Part shown: positions 1 through 9,748 of the stretch, piece by piece | Layout of the letters: every line of letters begins with the position of its first letter | Position numbering within the stretch: position 1 is the first letter of the stretch | Notes under the pieces: model-generated | What the model was told of the DNA's origin: nothing | Seen by the model: the letters and a program-made list of their open reading frames with translations, nothing else | The model's database searches: none | Origin: Candidatus Campbelliibacteriota bacterium | GTDB taxonomy: Bacteria; Patescibacteriota; Minisyncoccia; Phycocordibacterales; CSBR16-193 | Assembly (NCBI GenBank): GCA_007125155.1 | Contig: SLDR01000038.1 | Coordinates: forward strand, 1 to 35,631 | Length of the DNA stretch: 35,631 bases | Direction of reading: 5' to 3' | Translations under genes and position numbers: made by a program

Positions 1-137
1 GATCCCGAACGAAGCGAGGGAGGCTTGTCGCCGAGTCCGGGGAGGAAGTTCTTAACGAAGACGAGCGCAAAGCGCGATGTCTGAGTTTAGAAACTTGACC
101 CCGATTCTCTCTAGCCACCCAAAAGACGCTGGCGCGC

Positions 138-202
138 AAATCTCAAATCACAAATTCCAAATCCTAAACAAATCCAAAATCCAAAAATTTAAATTCAAAA
201 CG
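138..202. repeat. AT-rich degenerate tandem-like intergenic tract (AAATC/CAAAT/CCAAA units)
   Basis: tctcaaatcacaaattccaaatcctaaacaaatccaaaatccaaaaatttaaattc: repeated CAAAT/CCAAA words with no coding potential. Confidence 0.45.
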
Positions 203-402
203 GGAAAATGATGAACCTGAACCTTGGTGGAATTTAAGCCTGCGAATAATTACGCACAGTGTTTGTGATCGATTCTTCATGGTTACCTGAAAACAATGAG
301 CTGAACGCGTATGCGATCAGCGACTGTATTTGTGGAGTGGGGAGTGAGAAGCGAAAGACGGAGGCGGTTATTTATTGAGGAGATGAAGCCGTTTTAATTT
401 GT

Positions 403-408
403 TATACT
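403..408 (+). promoter_or_regulatory. -10-like hexamer TATACT, 6 nt upstream of ATG 415
   Basis: gttatactcaccgtATG; spacing implies a transcription start at or beside the start codon. Confidence 0.5.
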
Positions 409-414
409 CACCGT

Positions 415-1026
415 ATGCCGACAGTCTGTATTTTCGGGGATAGCATAACCTGGGGATCTTCAGATCCGGAAGGAGGAGGTTGGGTTACTCGTCTGCGGAA
501 CATCTATGAAGCCGAAGGTTTGTCCGCGGGTAAGGACATAGATGTATATAATCTGGGTGTATCGGGCGACAATACGGACGATCTGTTAAAACGATTTAAG
601 CCGGAAGCCGTTGCCCGCGAGGCGGACACGATATTGTTTTCTATTGGTATAAATGATTCCCAATTCATAGTTTCAAAAAATGATAATGGAGTACCTATCT
701 CTAAATTTGAAAAAAATCTTAAAGAACTTATGAGCGAAGCCCGGGCACTGACTCCAAAAGTCGCTTTCATCGGACTGACACCGGTGGACGAATCAAAGAC
801 CACTCCGATCCCTTGGAACATTGATAAAGCTTACAAAAAAGAGAACAGAGATAGATATGACGAGGTTATAAAAAAAATTTGTAAAGTGAACGGGCTACCG
901 TATCTTGATATGGAAGAAGTGATCACAACGGAAGATCTGTCGGATGGTTTGCATCCGAACAGTAGAGGTCATATAAAAATATTTGAAACGGTAAAAGATT
1001 TTATCGCTCGAGAGTCCCTCATCTAA
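415..1026 (+). CDS. SGNH/GDSL-family lipase/esterase-like hydrolase
   Basis: N-terminal FGDSITWG (GDS block), GVSGDNTDDLLKR, GINDS, and C-terminal DGLHPNSRGH (Asp-x-x-His). Confidence 0.9.
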   Translation: MPTVCIFGDSITWGSSDPEGGGWVTRLRNIYEAEGLSAGKDIDVYNLGVSGDNTDDLLKRFKPEAVAREADTILFSIGINDSQFIVSKNDNGVPISKFEKNLKELMSEARALTPKVAFIGLTPVDESKTTPIPWNIDKAYKKENRDRYDEVIKKICKVNGLPYLDMEEVITTEDLSDGLHPNSRGHIKIFETVKDFIARESLI

Positions 1027-1175
1027 AAATTCAAAGAAATAGACAAGCGTCCGTCATTTTGTTTTTTTCCAAGACACAATAATATCGGGGGAGGGTAATA
1101 CCGCAAGTCAAGTTTTATAATAAATGTTATAATTTATTTAGGTCGAAGTTTTTTTATTATTAATCATAATATCCT

Positions 1176-1850
1176 ATGGAAGAAGTAAGTCGTATAACTG
1201 AAGTTATACAAGATTCCATGGAGGGATTGTGGGAGATGATAATTATGGAGATACCCCGCTTCGGCGGCGCTCTCCTGGTTTTGATCTTGGGTCTCATTAT
1301 TTCTCCTTTATTGGGAGGTTTTGTAAGGCGTATCGTAAAGATGACAAAGATCGACGACCTTGCGGAACAGGCGGGTTTTATAGACCAAGCAAGAGATGCG
1401 GGAATAAACATGACGATATCGGGACTTATCGGAGGTCTCGTCAAGTGGTTCTTCCTTATAGTCTTTTTTGTTGCCACTGTTGATATTCTCGGTTGGGAAA
1501 GATTGACCGACGTTCTCTATGATCTTCTATTCTTTATTCCCAATGTTATTGTTGCCGTTATTATACTGACCGCAGGTCTGATATTGGCAAATTGGGCCGA
1601 GAAGCTGGTGGTCAAAAAGATAGAGATATCAAAAGTGCCGGTTGCTCACGGTCATTTGATGGGTAAGTTCGCAAAGTGGGCCATTACAATCTTTGCCACC
1701 ATGACGGCATTATACCAACTCGGGATAGCTCAGGAATTGATAGTTATAATGTTCGCCGGTTTGGTTTTGACCTTCTCTCTTGCCTTCGGGTTGGGAGGAA
1801 GGCAGAAAGCCGCTGAAATAATTGAAAGGATGGACAAATCCAAGCAATAA
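1176..1850 (+). CDS. Membrane protein with conserved TM helices, mechanosensitive-channel (MscS/TM_helix)-like
   Basis: Several hydrophobic helices; GLILANWAEKLV and C-terminal GLVLTFSLAFGLGGRQKAAEIIE resemble the TM_helix/MscS pore region. Confidence 0.7.
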   Translation: MEEVSRITEVIQDSMEGLWEMIIMEIPRFGGALLVLILGLIISPLLGGFVRRIVKMTKIDDLAEQAGFIDQARDAGINMTISGLIGGLVKWFFLIVFFVATVDILGWERLTDVLYDLLFFIPNVIVAVIILTAGLILANWAEKLVVKKIEISKVPVAHGHLMGKFAKWAITIFATMTALYQLGIAQELIVIMFAGLVLTFSLAFGLGGRQKAAEIIERMDKSKQ

Positions 1851-1866
1851 TGCTCGGAAAGGTTGT

Positions 1867-1905
1867 AAAAAACCCCTATCCATTTATAAGAGGATGGGGG
1901 TTTTT
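1867..1905. terminator. Bidirectional intrinsic terminator between convergent genes
   Basis: AAAAAACCCCTATCC-loop-GGATGGGGGTTTTT, between the + strand TM protein and - strand clpB. Confidence 0.85.
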
Positions 1906-2001
1906 GATATAAGATCTTGTTCTTGAGGCGGGGGTCTTTATTCTATCTTTTCGATAATGGAATTAGGTCATGTGCTGTGTTTTTTTTATTCGCTCAAACT
2001 C

Positions 2002-4590
2002 TTATTTGTCGAAGTTTTCAAAGACCACCTTTCCCTTCTTTAAGCTGATCCTGATCTTATCTCCCTCCTTGATCTTCTCTTCAATTATCTCAAGAGCCAG
2101 AGGATCCAGTATCTTATTTTGAATGACTCGTTTTAAGGGTCTCGCTCCGAAAACGGGATCGTATCCGGTTTCGGACAGATGTTTTTTAACATTATCTTCA
2201 AAGGTGAGCTCTATATTCCTTTCCCTGAGGTTTTCTTCGATTTCTTTTATCTGAAGCTTCACTATTTTTTCGATATCGTCCAGGCTAAGGCGGTGGAAGA
2301 TCATCACATTATCGATGCGATTGATGAATTCAGGTCGGAAATGTCCTCGTACCGTTTCCATTATTTCATCTCTCATTTTTTCTTCATCCTTTCCGTTCCA
2401 ATTGGAAATGGTGTCACTCCCCAAGTTTGATGTCATGATGATGACCGTATTGCGGAAATCAACGGTTCGTCCTTGTCCGTCGGTCAGTCTGCCGTCATCC
2501 ATTATCTGTAAGAGAATATTGAATACATCGTTATGAGCTTTTTCTATCTCGTCAAGAAGTATCACGGCGTAGGGCCTTCTTCGGACGGTTTCGGTGAGTT
2601 GCCCGCCTTCTTCATATCCCACATAACCCGGCGGAGCGCCTATAAGCCGACTTACTGCATGTTTTTCCATGTACTCTGACATATCAACTCTTACCAGAGC
2701 GCTTTCATCGTTGAACATGACCTCCGCCAAGGCTTTGGAAAGTTCGGTTTTACCTACCCCGGTGGGTCCTAAAAATATGAAAGAACCTATCGGTCTGTTC
2801 ACGCTTCCCAGTCCGGCTCTTGATCGCCTGAGTGCGTTGGAGACGGATGTGATGGCCTCTTTCTGTCCAATGACCCTTTTTCCAAGTTCTTCTTCGAGCT
2901 TGGCAAGTTTTTCTTTTTCGGTTTCCAAAAGTCGTGTTATCGGTATACCCGTCCACTTGGCGATAACCTTGGCTATGTGCTCTTCGGTTACCTCTTCCGG
3001 AAGGAGACGTTTTTCTTTAGGAATGGAATCCAACTCTTTTTGAACCTCTTTGATCTTTTTTTCTACTTCCGGTATTTTTCCGTACTTGATCTCCGCAGCC
3101 TTTTGGACATCGCCTTCTCTTTCGGCTCTCTCCTCCTCGGTACGTAACCCCTCCAGCTTGTTTGAAAGGTTTTGGTGTTTTTCCAATATGCTCTTCTCTC
3201 GCCTCCACTGGGCCTCCAAAGCGGAATCTCTTTCTTTTAGGTTCGCGATATCCCTTTTCAATTCCTCTCTGCGGTCCTTGCTTTGGCGGTCTTTTTCTTT
3301 CTTGAGGGCCTCGTCTTCTATCTCGAGCTGACGTAATTTTCTTTTGATCTGATCAAGCTCCACCGGCATACTGTCTATTTCCATCTTAAGGGAAGAGGTC
3401 GCTTCATCTATAAGGTCGACTGCTTTGTCCGGCAAGAATCTGCTTGTTATATAACGGGCCGAAAGTTTTGCCGCCGAGACCAAGGCCGGATCGGTTATCC
3501 TTACTCCGTGGTGGATCTCATATCGTTCTTTTAATCCTCTTAGGATCGCAACCGTGTCCTCTATGGAGGGTTCTCCAATGTATACGGTCTGCAAGCGTCG
3601 TTCCAAAGCCGCATCTTTTTCAATGTATTTGCGGTACTCGTTTAAAGTTGTCGCTCCGATCATCTTCAGTTTGCCTCGTGCAAGCATCGGTTTTAACATG
3701 TTGGCCGTATCAACGGATCCTTCCGATGCGCCGGCGCCTACAATGGTGTGGAGTTCGTCAACAAAAAGTATTATTTCTCCCGCCGCCTTTTCTATTTCTT
3801 TTAAAACGGACTTAAGTCTTTCCTCGAACTCACCTCGGTATTTGGCCCCGGCCAATAGAGAGCTGATCTCCATATTAATTACTTTTTTGTTCTTGAGTGT
3901 CGAAGGCACGTCACCCGAAACTATTCTTTGCGCCAGTCCTTCGACTATGGCGGTCTTACCGACGCCGGGCTCTCCGATCAGGACCGGGTTGTTCTTTGTT
4001 CTGCGGGAAAGCACCTGTGTGACCCTTCTTATCTCTTCATCCCGGCCTATCACGGGATCCAGCTTGCCGTCGGTCGCAAGACTTGTAAGATCCTGGCCGT
4101 ATTTTTCGAGGACCTTGTATTTGGTCTCCGGGTTTGGATCGGTTACGTTCATATTTCCTCTTACTTCGTTTAATGAATTTATAATTTCATTATATACAAC
4201 ATTGTTCTTTTCCAAAATTTCCTTGGCGGTATTTGAAGTTGAGAGAATGGCGAGAAGTAAATGTTCCGTTGAGATGTACTCGTCACCCGCCTTTTTCATT
4301 TCCTTTTCCGCTTGTCTTATGATTTCGGCGATCTCTTGTGAGCTTTTAGGTTCCTGTTCTTCGCCAACCAACTTCGGAAGGGAGCGAACGAAGTCGTTCG
4401 CTTCCTCGTGGATCTTTGCAGTCGAAGCCCCGACGCTTCTTAACAGCTCCGGGACCGCGGTGTCATCTTGCTTCATGAGTGCGGACAGTAGATGTGTGGC
4501 CATGATCTGCGCATGGCTCATCTCTCGTGCTTCGATCAGGGCTGAATTGAGGGCCTCGATAGTTCTTTGGGTGTATTTCTGCTCGTTCAT
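2002..4590 (-). CDS. clpB: ATP-dependent chaperone ClpB (Hsp100)
   Basis: Clp N-domain; two AAA+ modules ([31 protein letters not shown]); M-domain coiled coil; [17 protein letters not shown]. Confidence 0.97.
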   Translation of the reverse strand: MNEQKYTQRTIEALNSALIEAREMSHAQIMATHLLSALMKQDDTAVPELLRSVGASTAKIHEEANDFVRSLPKLVGEEQEPKSSQEIAEIIRQAEKEMKKAGDEYISTEHLLLAILSTSNTAKEILEKNNVVYNEIINSLNEVRGNMNVTDPNPETKYKVLEKYGQDLTSLATDGKLDPVIGRDEEIRRVTQVLSRRTKNNPVLIGEPGVGKTAIVEGLAQRIVSGDVPSTLKNKKVINMEISSLLAGAKYRGEFEERLKSVLKEIEKAAGEIILFVDELHTIVGAGASEGSVDTANMLKPMLARGKLKMIGATTLNEYRKYIEKDAALERRLQTVYIGEPSIEDTVAILRGLKERYEIHHGVRITDPALVSAAKLSARYITSRFLPDKAVDLIDEATSSLKMEIDSMPVELDQIKRKLRQLEIEDEALKKEKDRQSKDRREELKRDIANLKERDSALEAQWRREKSILEKHQNLSNKLEGLRTEEERAEREGDVQKAAEIKYGKIPEVEKKIKEVQKELDSIPKEKRLLPEEVTEEHIAKVIAKWTGIPITRLLETEKEKLAKLEEELGKRVIGQKEAITSVSNALRRSRAGLGSVNRPIGSFIFLGPTGVGKTELSKALAEVMFNDESALVRVDMSEYMEKHAVSRLIGAPPGYVGYEEGGQLTETVRRRPYAVILLDEIEKAHNDVFNILLQIMDDGRLTDGQGRTVDFRNTVIIMTSNLGSDTISNWNGKDEEKMRDEIMETVRGHFRPEFINRIDNVMIFHRLSLDDIEKIVKLQIKEIEENLRERNIELTFEDNVKKHLSETGYDPVFGARPLKRVIQNKILDPLALEIIEEKIKEGDKIRISLKKGKVVFENFDK

Positions 4591-4818
4591 AAAAAAATCA
4601 AGTTTTTACCGGTTCATATTAAATTAAAACGGTTTTATCTTCAAAAAGTGTCTCTTAATTGGTGTTTTTATATAGATAACTTATTAATATGATTACCTTT
4701 AACTAAATATTTATTAACAGTGACAGGAAAGAGAAAAGAATTTAATCTGAAAAAAGGTCGTATTAACAACCAGTAACTCCGTTAACCCTTTTTTAAAGAA
4801 CCGGAGTTTCATTAAAAC

Positions 4819-5907
4819 ATAAACGATAAAAATAAAAAAATAAGTACTTCCAAGATCTTTTTGGGATCATTGGTTGCCGTTGTTTTGGCTTTTTCCTCTT
4901 TTACTTCAGTGGCTCAAGCTCTAACCCAAGACCAGATAGACTCCGTTCTTAACCTGCTTGCGTCTTTTGATGTGGATGAAGAGACGATGGTCAATGTGGA
5001 GAGAGCGCTTATCGGAGAAACAACCCCCTCCATTCCGGCTGAGAGTTTTGAAAGAGATCTTGGAGTCGGAAGCACCGGCCTCGATGTTAAAAGACTGCAA
5101 AAATGGCTAAACCAAAACGGCTACACTGTAGCGACCACCGGACCGGGTTCATTGGGTAACGAAAGCGAATATTATGGCGAACTAACTCGTCAAGCGGTGG
5201 CAAGGTATCAAAGCGCCAAGGACATCTCACCGGCGGTGGGGTACTTCGGACCCAAGACCAGAGGAGTTTTGAACGCCGAGCAAAAGACCGACAAGGTTTA
5301 TCAACCTTCTCCTGTCTCTCCCGTTGAAGAAGAAGATGAAGAAGAAGTTGAAACAGTTAGACCCGATGAACCCGAAAAAGAGAACGGGTATATTGATTGT
5401 GGAAAAACTACTTTTAAATTCGAAGAACTGTTTTTGAGTTGGACTCAGGATGAGAGTCAGAAGGAGAAAAGATTTGCGGAACTAGGGAAAGAACCATTAA
5501 AATGCTTTGGGAAAGAACTTAGAGATCACTGTGAAGAAGCCAAGGTAATTCTGGATACCGATGGTTATGGGGTTATAGAAATGTACACGATGGGGAAAGA
5601 TGTGTACGATATTGAAGGAGAAGAAAAAGAGCTTTGTGTTATAAAAATAGTTTTTGGTGATGAGGATAAAATAGTGGATGAAGATCGAAAAGCCTTTGCC
5701 GACACTTACCTGAAATGTCCGTTCTTAGTGGAAACTGATGAGGAGTTTTACATAGATGTGGTCGAGTATCCGGCTTATATGGTTCCGGAGGCTCTGGGTA
5801 GGACGTTGATGTACATTGGTTTCTACGAATTATCTTTACAGGATGATGATAGGGAAGAAATACCTCTATATTGTTCGGGCAGCTTTATGGATGCCGTCAT
5901 AGAATGA
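4819..5907 (+). CDS. Secreted protein with N-terminal signal peptide and peptidoglycan-binding (PG_binding_1) domain; Cys-containing unknown C-terminal domain
   Basis: LGVGSTGLDVKRLQKWLNQNGYTVATTGPGSLGNESEYYGELTRQAVARYQSAKDISPAVGYFGPKTRGVLN is a PG_binding_1 repeat. ORF caller starts at TTG 4861, but the frame is open back to 4816 and supplies a basic n-region. Confidence 0.8.
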   Translation: MNDKNKKISTSKIFLGSLVAVVLAFSSFTSVAQALTQDQIDSVLNLLASFDVDEETMVNVERALIGETTPSIPAESFERDLGVGSTGLDVKRLQKWLNQNGYTVATTGPGSLGNESEYYGELTRQAVARYQSAKDISPAVGYFGPKTRGVLNAEQKTDKVYQPSPVSPVEEEDEEEVETVRPDEPEKENGYIDCGKTTFKFEELFLSWTQDESQKEKRFAELGKEPLKCFGKELRDHCEEAKVILDTDGYGVIEMYTMGKDVYDIEGEEKELCVIKIVFGDEDKIVDEDRKAFADTYLKCPFLVETDEEFYIDVVEYPAYMVPEALGRTLMYIGFYELSLQDDDREEIPLYCSGSFMDAVIE

Positions 5908-5972
5908 TCGGATATAGATCGATACGAATTAGATTGGCTTGAGCCTCTGTAAAAGCACTATACAGTGAATGT

Positions 5973-6004
5973 CCAAAAACGGATACAAAAGTATCCGTTT
6001 TTGG
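5973..6004. terminator. Perfect hairpin, intrinsic terminator-like
   Basis: CCAAAAACGGATAC-AAAA-GTATCCGTTTTTGG: 14-bp perfect stem with 4-nt loop between two + strand genes. Confidence 0.8.
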
Positions 6005-6137
6005 CATTATTACCTTCGGTTATAAAGATAAACGGTTTTTGGTTTTCGGTAAGTTCTTTGCGACATTATATTGATTTCAGTACATGCCGACCATTTACGG
6101 TCAAGAAGTTTTGTTGATCTGTGGTATCATCTTTCTT

Positions 6138-6614
6138 ATGAAAAGCGTATTAAAGGAATTTAAAACCTTTGCTCTTAAGGGGAGCGTGTTGGATCTGGCC
6201 ATAGGTATCATAATCGGGGCCGCTTTCAACAGCGTTGTCAGGTCCATGGTCGACGACGTCATCATGCCCCCAATCGGTTTTTTGATAGGAGAAGTTGATT
6301 TTCGTGAATTTTTTATTGTTTTGGGCCCCGGAGAATATGAAACTTTAAGCGATGCCCAAGCGGTTGGGGCCGCCACTTTGAATTATGGTGTTTTCATAAA
6401 TGCGATAATAAGTTTTTTAATAACAGCAATAGCCGTTTTCTTTTTGGTGAAAGCCATTAATACAATGCGTGAACGAAAGGAAAAGAAACCCGAGACCACC
6501 GCAACCACTCGTCCTTGTCCGTTCTGTTTTACCGACATACTGCGCAAAGCCACTCGTTGCCCCAATTGCACATCGAAGGTTGACGCTTTGGATGATAAAA
6601 AGGAAGCCGTATGA
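6138..6614 (+). CDS. mscL: Large-conductance mechanosensitive channel MscL with C-terminal zinc ribbon
   Basis: MKSVLKEFKTFALKGSVLDLAIGIIIGAAFNSVVRSMVDDVIMPPIG is MscL TM1. C-terminal CPFC...CPNC. Start placed at ATG 6138 because MscL homology begins there and a TATCAT box lies 7 nt upstream; the ORF track starts at 6084. Confidence 0.93.
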   Translation: MKSVLKEFKTFALKGSVLDLAIGIIIGAAFNSVVRSMVDDVIMPPIGFLIGEVDFREFFIVLGPGEYETLSDAQAVGAATLNYGVFINAIISFLITAIAVFFLVKAINTMRERKEKKPETTATTRPCPFCFTDILRKATRCPNCTSKVDALDDKKEAV

Positions 6615-6648
6615 TATTTCTATCCTCGTCTTTTAAAATGAAATTCCA

Positions 6649-7485
6649 ATGACCTTGGTACTTGACGGAGAAAAACCTCAAAAGGAGATCGCTGAAAAGC
6701 TTCGGAAGGGGGTGGGCGAGTTATCAAAACCTCCTTCTCTTATTATTTTTTCCGTTGATCCCGATCGGGAATCTTTGTTATATATCGAAAAGAAAAAAAA
6801 GTTCGGAGCGGAAGTGGGATGCGTCGTTGAGCACGTTTCTCTCGACCCGTCCTCCTCCATCGAAGACAATAAAAGAAGGATAGAAGAAAAGAATGAAGAT
6901 AGCGGTGTTGACGGGATGATCGTTCAGCTACCCGTTACTCCCCGATCCTTCACTGCGGAGATCTTGAACTCCGTCGAACCAAGTAAAGACGTTGACGGCC
7001 TTTCGGATCTTAACACCTCCGCTCTGTTTCGCGGTGAGGAGAGGATAATCCCGGCCACCACTCGCGGGATACTTGAAATGCTCGATTTTTATAACCTTTC
7101 GGTCAAAGGCAAGAAGGTGGTGATCGTGGGAAGATCGATGCTGGTCGGACGTCCTACCGCCATGGCCTTTATAAATCGGGAGGCAACCGTTTCCATCTGT
7201 CACCGCGGAACACCTGATCTTGTACAAGAGGTGTTTTCCGCCGATGTGGTCGTATCCGCCACGGGTAAGCCGGGTATCATATCTTCGAAAATGATGCACT
7301 CTGAACAGATAATACTTGATGTTGGGATATCGGTAGGAGATGACGGTTCGATAAGAGGTGATGTCGATATCGATGACGCCCTGAAGGTCGTGAAGGCGGT
7401 GTCGCCGGTACCCGGAGGTATAGGACCTCTGACCGTCGCCTCCCTTTTCCTAAACCTGCTTGAATCCATTGAGAGGCGCAATTGA
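6649..7485 (+). CDS. folD: Bifunctional methylenetetrahydrofolate dehydrogenase/methenyl-THF cyclohydrolase
   Basis: VDGMIVQLPVTP, KDVDGLSDLN, VVIVGRSMLVGRPTAMAF and PVPGGIGPLTVASL are FolD motifs. Confidence 0.96.
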   Translation: MTLVLDGEKPQKEIAEKLRKGVGELSKPPSLIIFSVDPDRESLLYIEKKKKFGAEVGCVVEHVSLDPSSSIEDNKRRIEEKNEDSGVDGMIVQLPVTPRSFTAEILNSVEPSKDVDGLSDLNTSALFRGEERIIPATTRGILEMLDFYNLSVKGKKVVIVGRSMLVGRPTAMAFINREATVSICHRGTPDLVQEVFSADVVVSATGKPGIISSKMMHSEQIILDVGISVGDDGSIRGDVDIDDALKVVKAVSPVPGGIGPLTVASLFLNLLESIERRN

Positions 7486-7537
7486 TATTCTTATTTAAGG
7501 GTGCGATAATATATGGGAGTTTTTATTATTTGGTTTT

Positions 7538-8332
7538 ATGACAATGAATGAATTCAACCGAGTCCACAACGGACATCTGAGAGTTTTAATGATACTGATC
7601 GGCGTTCTTTTAACGGTATTGATATTACTTTTCTCGTTTATGGCGGTAAATGCTTTGGAAGAGATCAGAAAACCCGGAGATGTGAGGGCAACCATCACCG
7701 TTACCGGAGAAGGATCGGTCGTTGCCGTCCCCGATATTGCCGAATTCAACTTTTCCGTTAAGTATGAAGCCGACACCGTTTCCGAGGCTCAGCAAGAGGT
7801 GGCCGGTCGAATGGACGAGATAGTTTCTTTTCTCAAAGAAGAGGGCGTTGACGAAAAGGATATAAAGACCGTCGGTTATTCCACTCATCCTCGTTATGAG
7901 TGGATCGCACCGGACGAAAGAACATCTCGAACTTCCGGAGAAAGGGTCCTTGTAGGTTACGAGGTCATCCATAGTACGAGTATTGTTGTTAGGGATATGC
8001 CCGAGGCCGGCCGCTTGGTGGGAGGAGTGGGAGAGCGTGGAGCAACGAACATAAGCGGGGTAACCTTTTCAATCGATGATGAGAATGAACTTAAGAAAGA
8101 GGCCAGGAGTAAGGCCATAGAGGATGCCAAAAATGAAGCAAAAAGTTTGGCGGAGGATCTGAATGTTAGGATCATCGGTATGGTCGAGTTCAATGAGACG
8201 GGTAGTCTCCCCGGTTTCATGAGAGCGGATCACTTTGTGGAAGCGGATACGGCCATGTCGACCGAACCTTCTTTCGAACCCGGAGAGGAAAAGATCGTTT
8301 CGGAGGTCAGGATCAAGTATGAAATAAGATAA
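7538..8332 (+). CDS. SIMPL (DUF541) domain protein, N-terminal membrane anchor
   Basis: N-terminal TM helix then ITVTGEGSVVAVPDIAEFNFSVKYEADTVSEAQQEVAGRMDEIV, typical SIMPL start; C-terminal SEVRIKYEI. Confidence 0.88.
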   Translation: MTMNEFNRVHNGHLRVLMILIGVLLTVLILLFSFMAVNALEEIRKPGDVRATITVTGEGSVVAVPDIAEFNFSVKYEADTVSEAQQEVAGRMDEIVSFLKEEGVDEKDIKTVGYSTHPRYEWIAPDERTSRTSGERVLVGYEVIHSTSIVVRDMPEAGRLVGGVGERGATNISGVTFSIDDENELKKEARSKAIEDAKNEAKSLAEDLNVRIIGMVEFNETGSLPGFMRADHFVEADTAMSTEPSFEPGEEKIVSEVRIKYEIR

Positions 8333-8335
8333 GTC

Positions 8336-8364
8336 TTGACTTTATGGAGTCGTGTAGGTATGAT
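8336..8364 (+). promoter_or_regulatory. Sigma70-type promoter for secE-nusG: TTGACT-N17-TATGAT
   Basis: Both hexamers near consensus with exact 17-nt spacing; starts 3 nt after the SIMPL stop codon. Confidence 0.75.
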
Positions 8365-8369
8365 TAAAG

Positions 8370-8391
8370 AACGTCCGAGGGGGCGTTTTTT
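8370..8391 (+). promoter_or_regulatory. GC-rich hairpin plus T-run at the predicted 5' end of secE mRNA (terminator of upstream gene or 5' stem-loop)
   Basis: AACGTCC-GAGG-GGGCGTT followed by TTTT, ending 3 nt before ATG 8395. Confidence 0.6.
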
Positions 8392-8394
8392 AAT

Positions 8395-8583
8395 ATGGAA
8401 AGCTTTATCAATTATATTAAGGACACAAGGGCCGAAATGCGCCATGTGCGTTGGCCGACCCAAAGACACGCTGTTATATTTACGGTTCTTATAATTTGCG
8501 TTTCTATCGCCACTGCCATTTTTTTGGGTTTTTTTGATTTTGTATTCTCAGACGTGATCGTTGATCGTTTCTTTCTTAGATAA
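8395..8583 (+). CDS. secE: Preprotein translocase subunit SecE
   Basis: 62 aa; EMRHVRWPTQRHAVIFTVLIICVSIATAIFLGFFDFVFS; directly precedes nusG. Confidence 0.93.
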   Translation: MESFINYIKDTRAEMRHVRWPTQRHAVIFTVLIICVSIATAIFLGFFDFVFSDVIVDRFFLR

Positions 8584-8591
8584 TTATTATT

Positions 8592-9152
8592 ATGTCTGAA
8601 CAGAAACCGCAAAAACAAAAGATACAAAAAGGACGTAATTGGTACGTTGTTCATACCTATGCCGGATATGAGAACACCGTTCAACGTAACCTTAAGCAGA
8701 GAATAGAATCTTTGGGAATGAAGGACAAGATATTCGACGTGATCGTTCCAACGGAAAAGAAAATAAAGATAAAAGGAGGAAAGCGCGTTGAGGAAGAGGA
8801 AAAAATATATCCCGGGTATATACTCGTGGATATGATAGTTGACGATGATTCTTGGTATGTTGTTCGCAATACCCCCAGGGTTACCGGGTTCGTCGGTTCC
8901 GGTGTTTATCCCGTTCCGGCAAAAAAAGAGGAGATAGAGACCCTCTTTAAAAGAATGAGTGCCGATACAGCGGTTCATCATATCGATCTGTCGATAGACG
9001 ACCCTGTTGTTATTGTCGACGGCCCTTTTAAGGATCTTGAAGGTAAGGTAAGCGAGGTTGATGAAGAAAGCGGAAAAGTAAAGATACTTGTTCCAATGTT
9101 CGGAAGAGAAACTCCTGTCGAGCTGGACTTTCTTCAGGTGAAAAAGTTGTAA
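8592..9152 (+). CDS. nusG: Transcription termination/antitermination protein NusG
   Basis: NWYVVHTYAGYENTVQRNLKQRIE, YPGYILVDM, NTPRVTGFVG, and KOW motif GPFKDLEGKVSEVDEESGKVKI. Confidence 0.97.
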   Translation: MSEQKPQKQKIQKGRNWYVVHTYAGYENTVQRNLKQRIESLGMKDKIFDVIVPTEKKIKIKGGKRVEEEEKIYPGYILVDMIVDDDSWYVVRNTPRVTGFVGSGVYPVPAKKEEIETLFKRMSADTAVHHIDLSIDDPVVIVDGPFKDLEGKVSEVDEESGKVKILVPMFGRETPVELDFLQVKKL

Positions 9153-9222
9153 AATAAAAGATCCTCCGGTTGCAAAAAAATTGTAATTATTGTAGGTTAT
9201 ACTTCGGAAAAAGCGATAATTT

Positions 9223-9645
9223 ATGGCAAAAAAAATAAAACAAAAACTCAAATTACAGATACCGGCGGGAAAAGCCAATCCGGCTCCTCCGGTGGGACCG
9301 GCGTTGGGACAAGCCGGTGTTAACATCGGTGACTTCGTCAACAAGTTCAACGAGGCGACAAAAGAGATGATGGGAGACATAATACCTGTCGAAATATCGG
9401 TTTATGAGGACCGGAGTTTTGATTTTATTCTGAAGACACCACCCGCTTCTAGCCTTATACTTAAAGCTGTCGGTATCGAAAAAGGGTCCGGTAATAATGT
9501 TACAAAGAAAGCGGGAAAGATAAGCGAGGAACAGATACGAGAGATCGCCGAGAAGAAGATGCCCGATCTGAATACGGACGACATCGAGATGGCCTCCAAA
9601 ACCATAAAGGGAACGGCGCGTTCTCTGGGGGTGGAGGTAAAGTAA
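9223..9645 (+). CDS. rplK: 50S ribosomal protein L11
   Basis: [35 protein letters not shown]-terminal [11 protein letters not shown]. Confidence 0.98.
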   Translation: MAKKIKQKLKLQIPAGKANPAPPVGPALGQAGVNIGDFVNKFNEATKEMMGDIIPVEISVYEDRSFDFILKTPPASSLILKAVGIEKGSGNNVTKKAGKISEEQIREIAEKKMPDLNTDDIEMASKTIKGTARSLGVEVK

Positions 9646-9669
9646 CCTTTTCAACTTTTGAAAAAATAC

Positions 9670-9697
9670 AAAAACCCCGTTCTCCGGGGTTTTTTTT
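9670..9697 (+). terminator. Intrinsic terminator after rplK
   Basis: AAAAACCCCG-TTCTC-CGGGGTTTTTTTT. Confidence 0.9.
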
Positions 9698-9748
9698 ATC
9701 TGAAAGACCTCTTTCTAATCGATCGATAATGTTCTATCATGTTTTTTA

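Noticed and set aside
1-137. Possible RNA gene or mobile-element remnant in the first 137 nt
   Set aside because: Short inverted words (gcgcaaagcgc) but no tRNA/rRNA fold or transposase; cannot be supported from this window alone.
3554-4627. 357-aa + strand ORF
   Set aside because: Fully antisense to clpB, low-complexity Ser/Leu-rich translation with no domain; arises from codon bias of the opposite strand.
8412-9380. 322-aa - strand ORF
   Set aside because: Antisense across secE, nusG and rplK; no domain signature.
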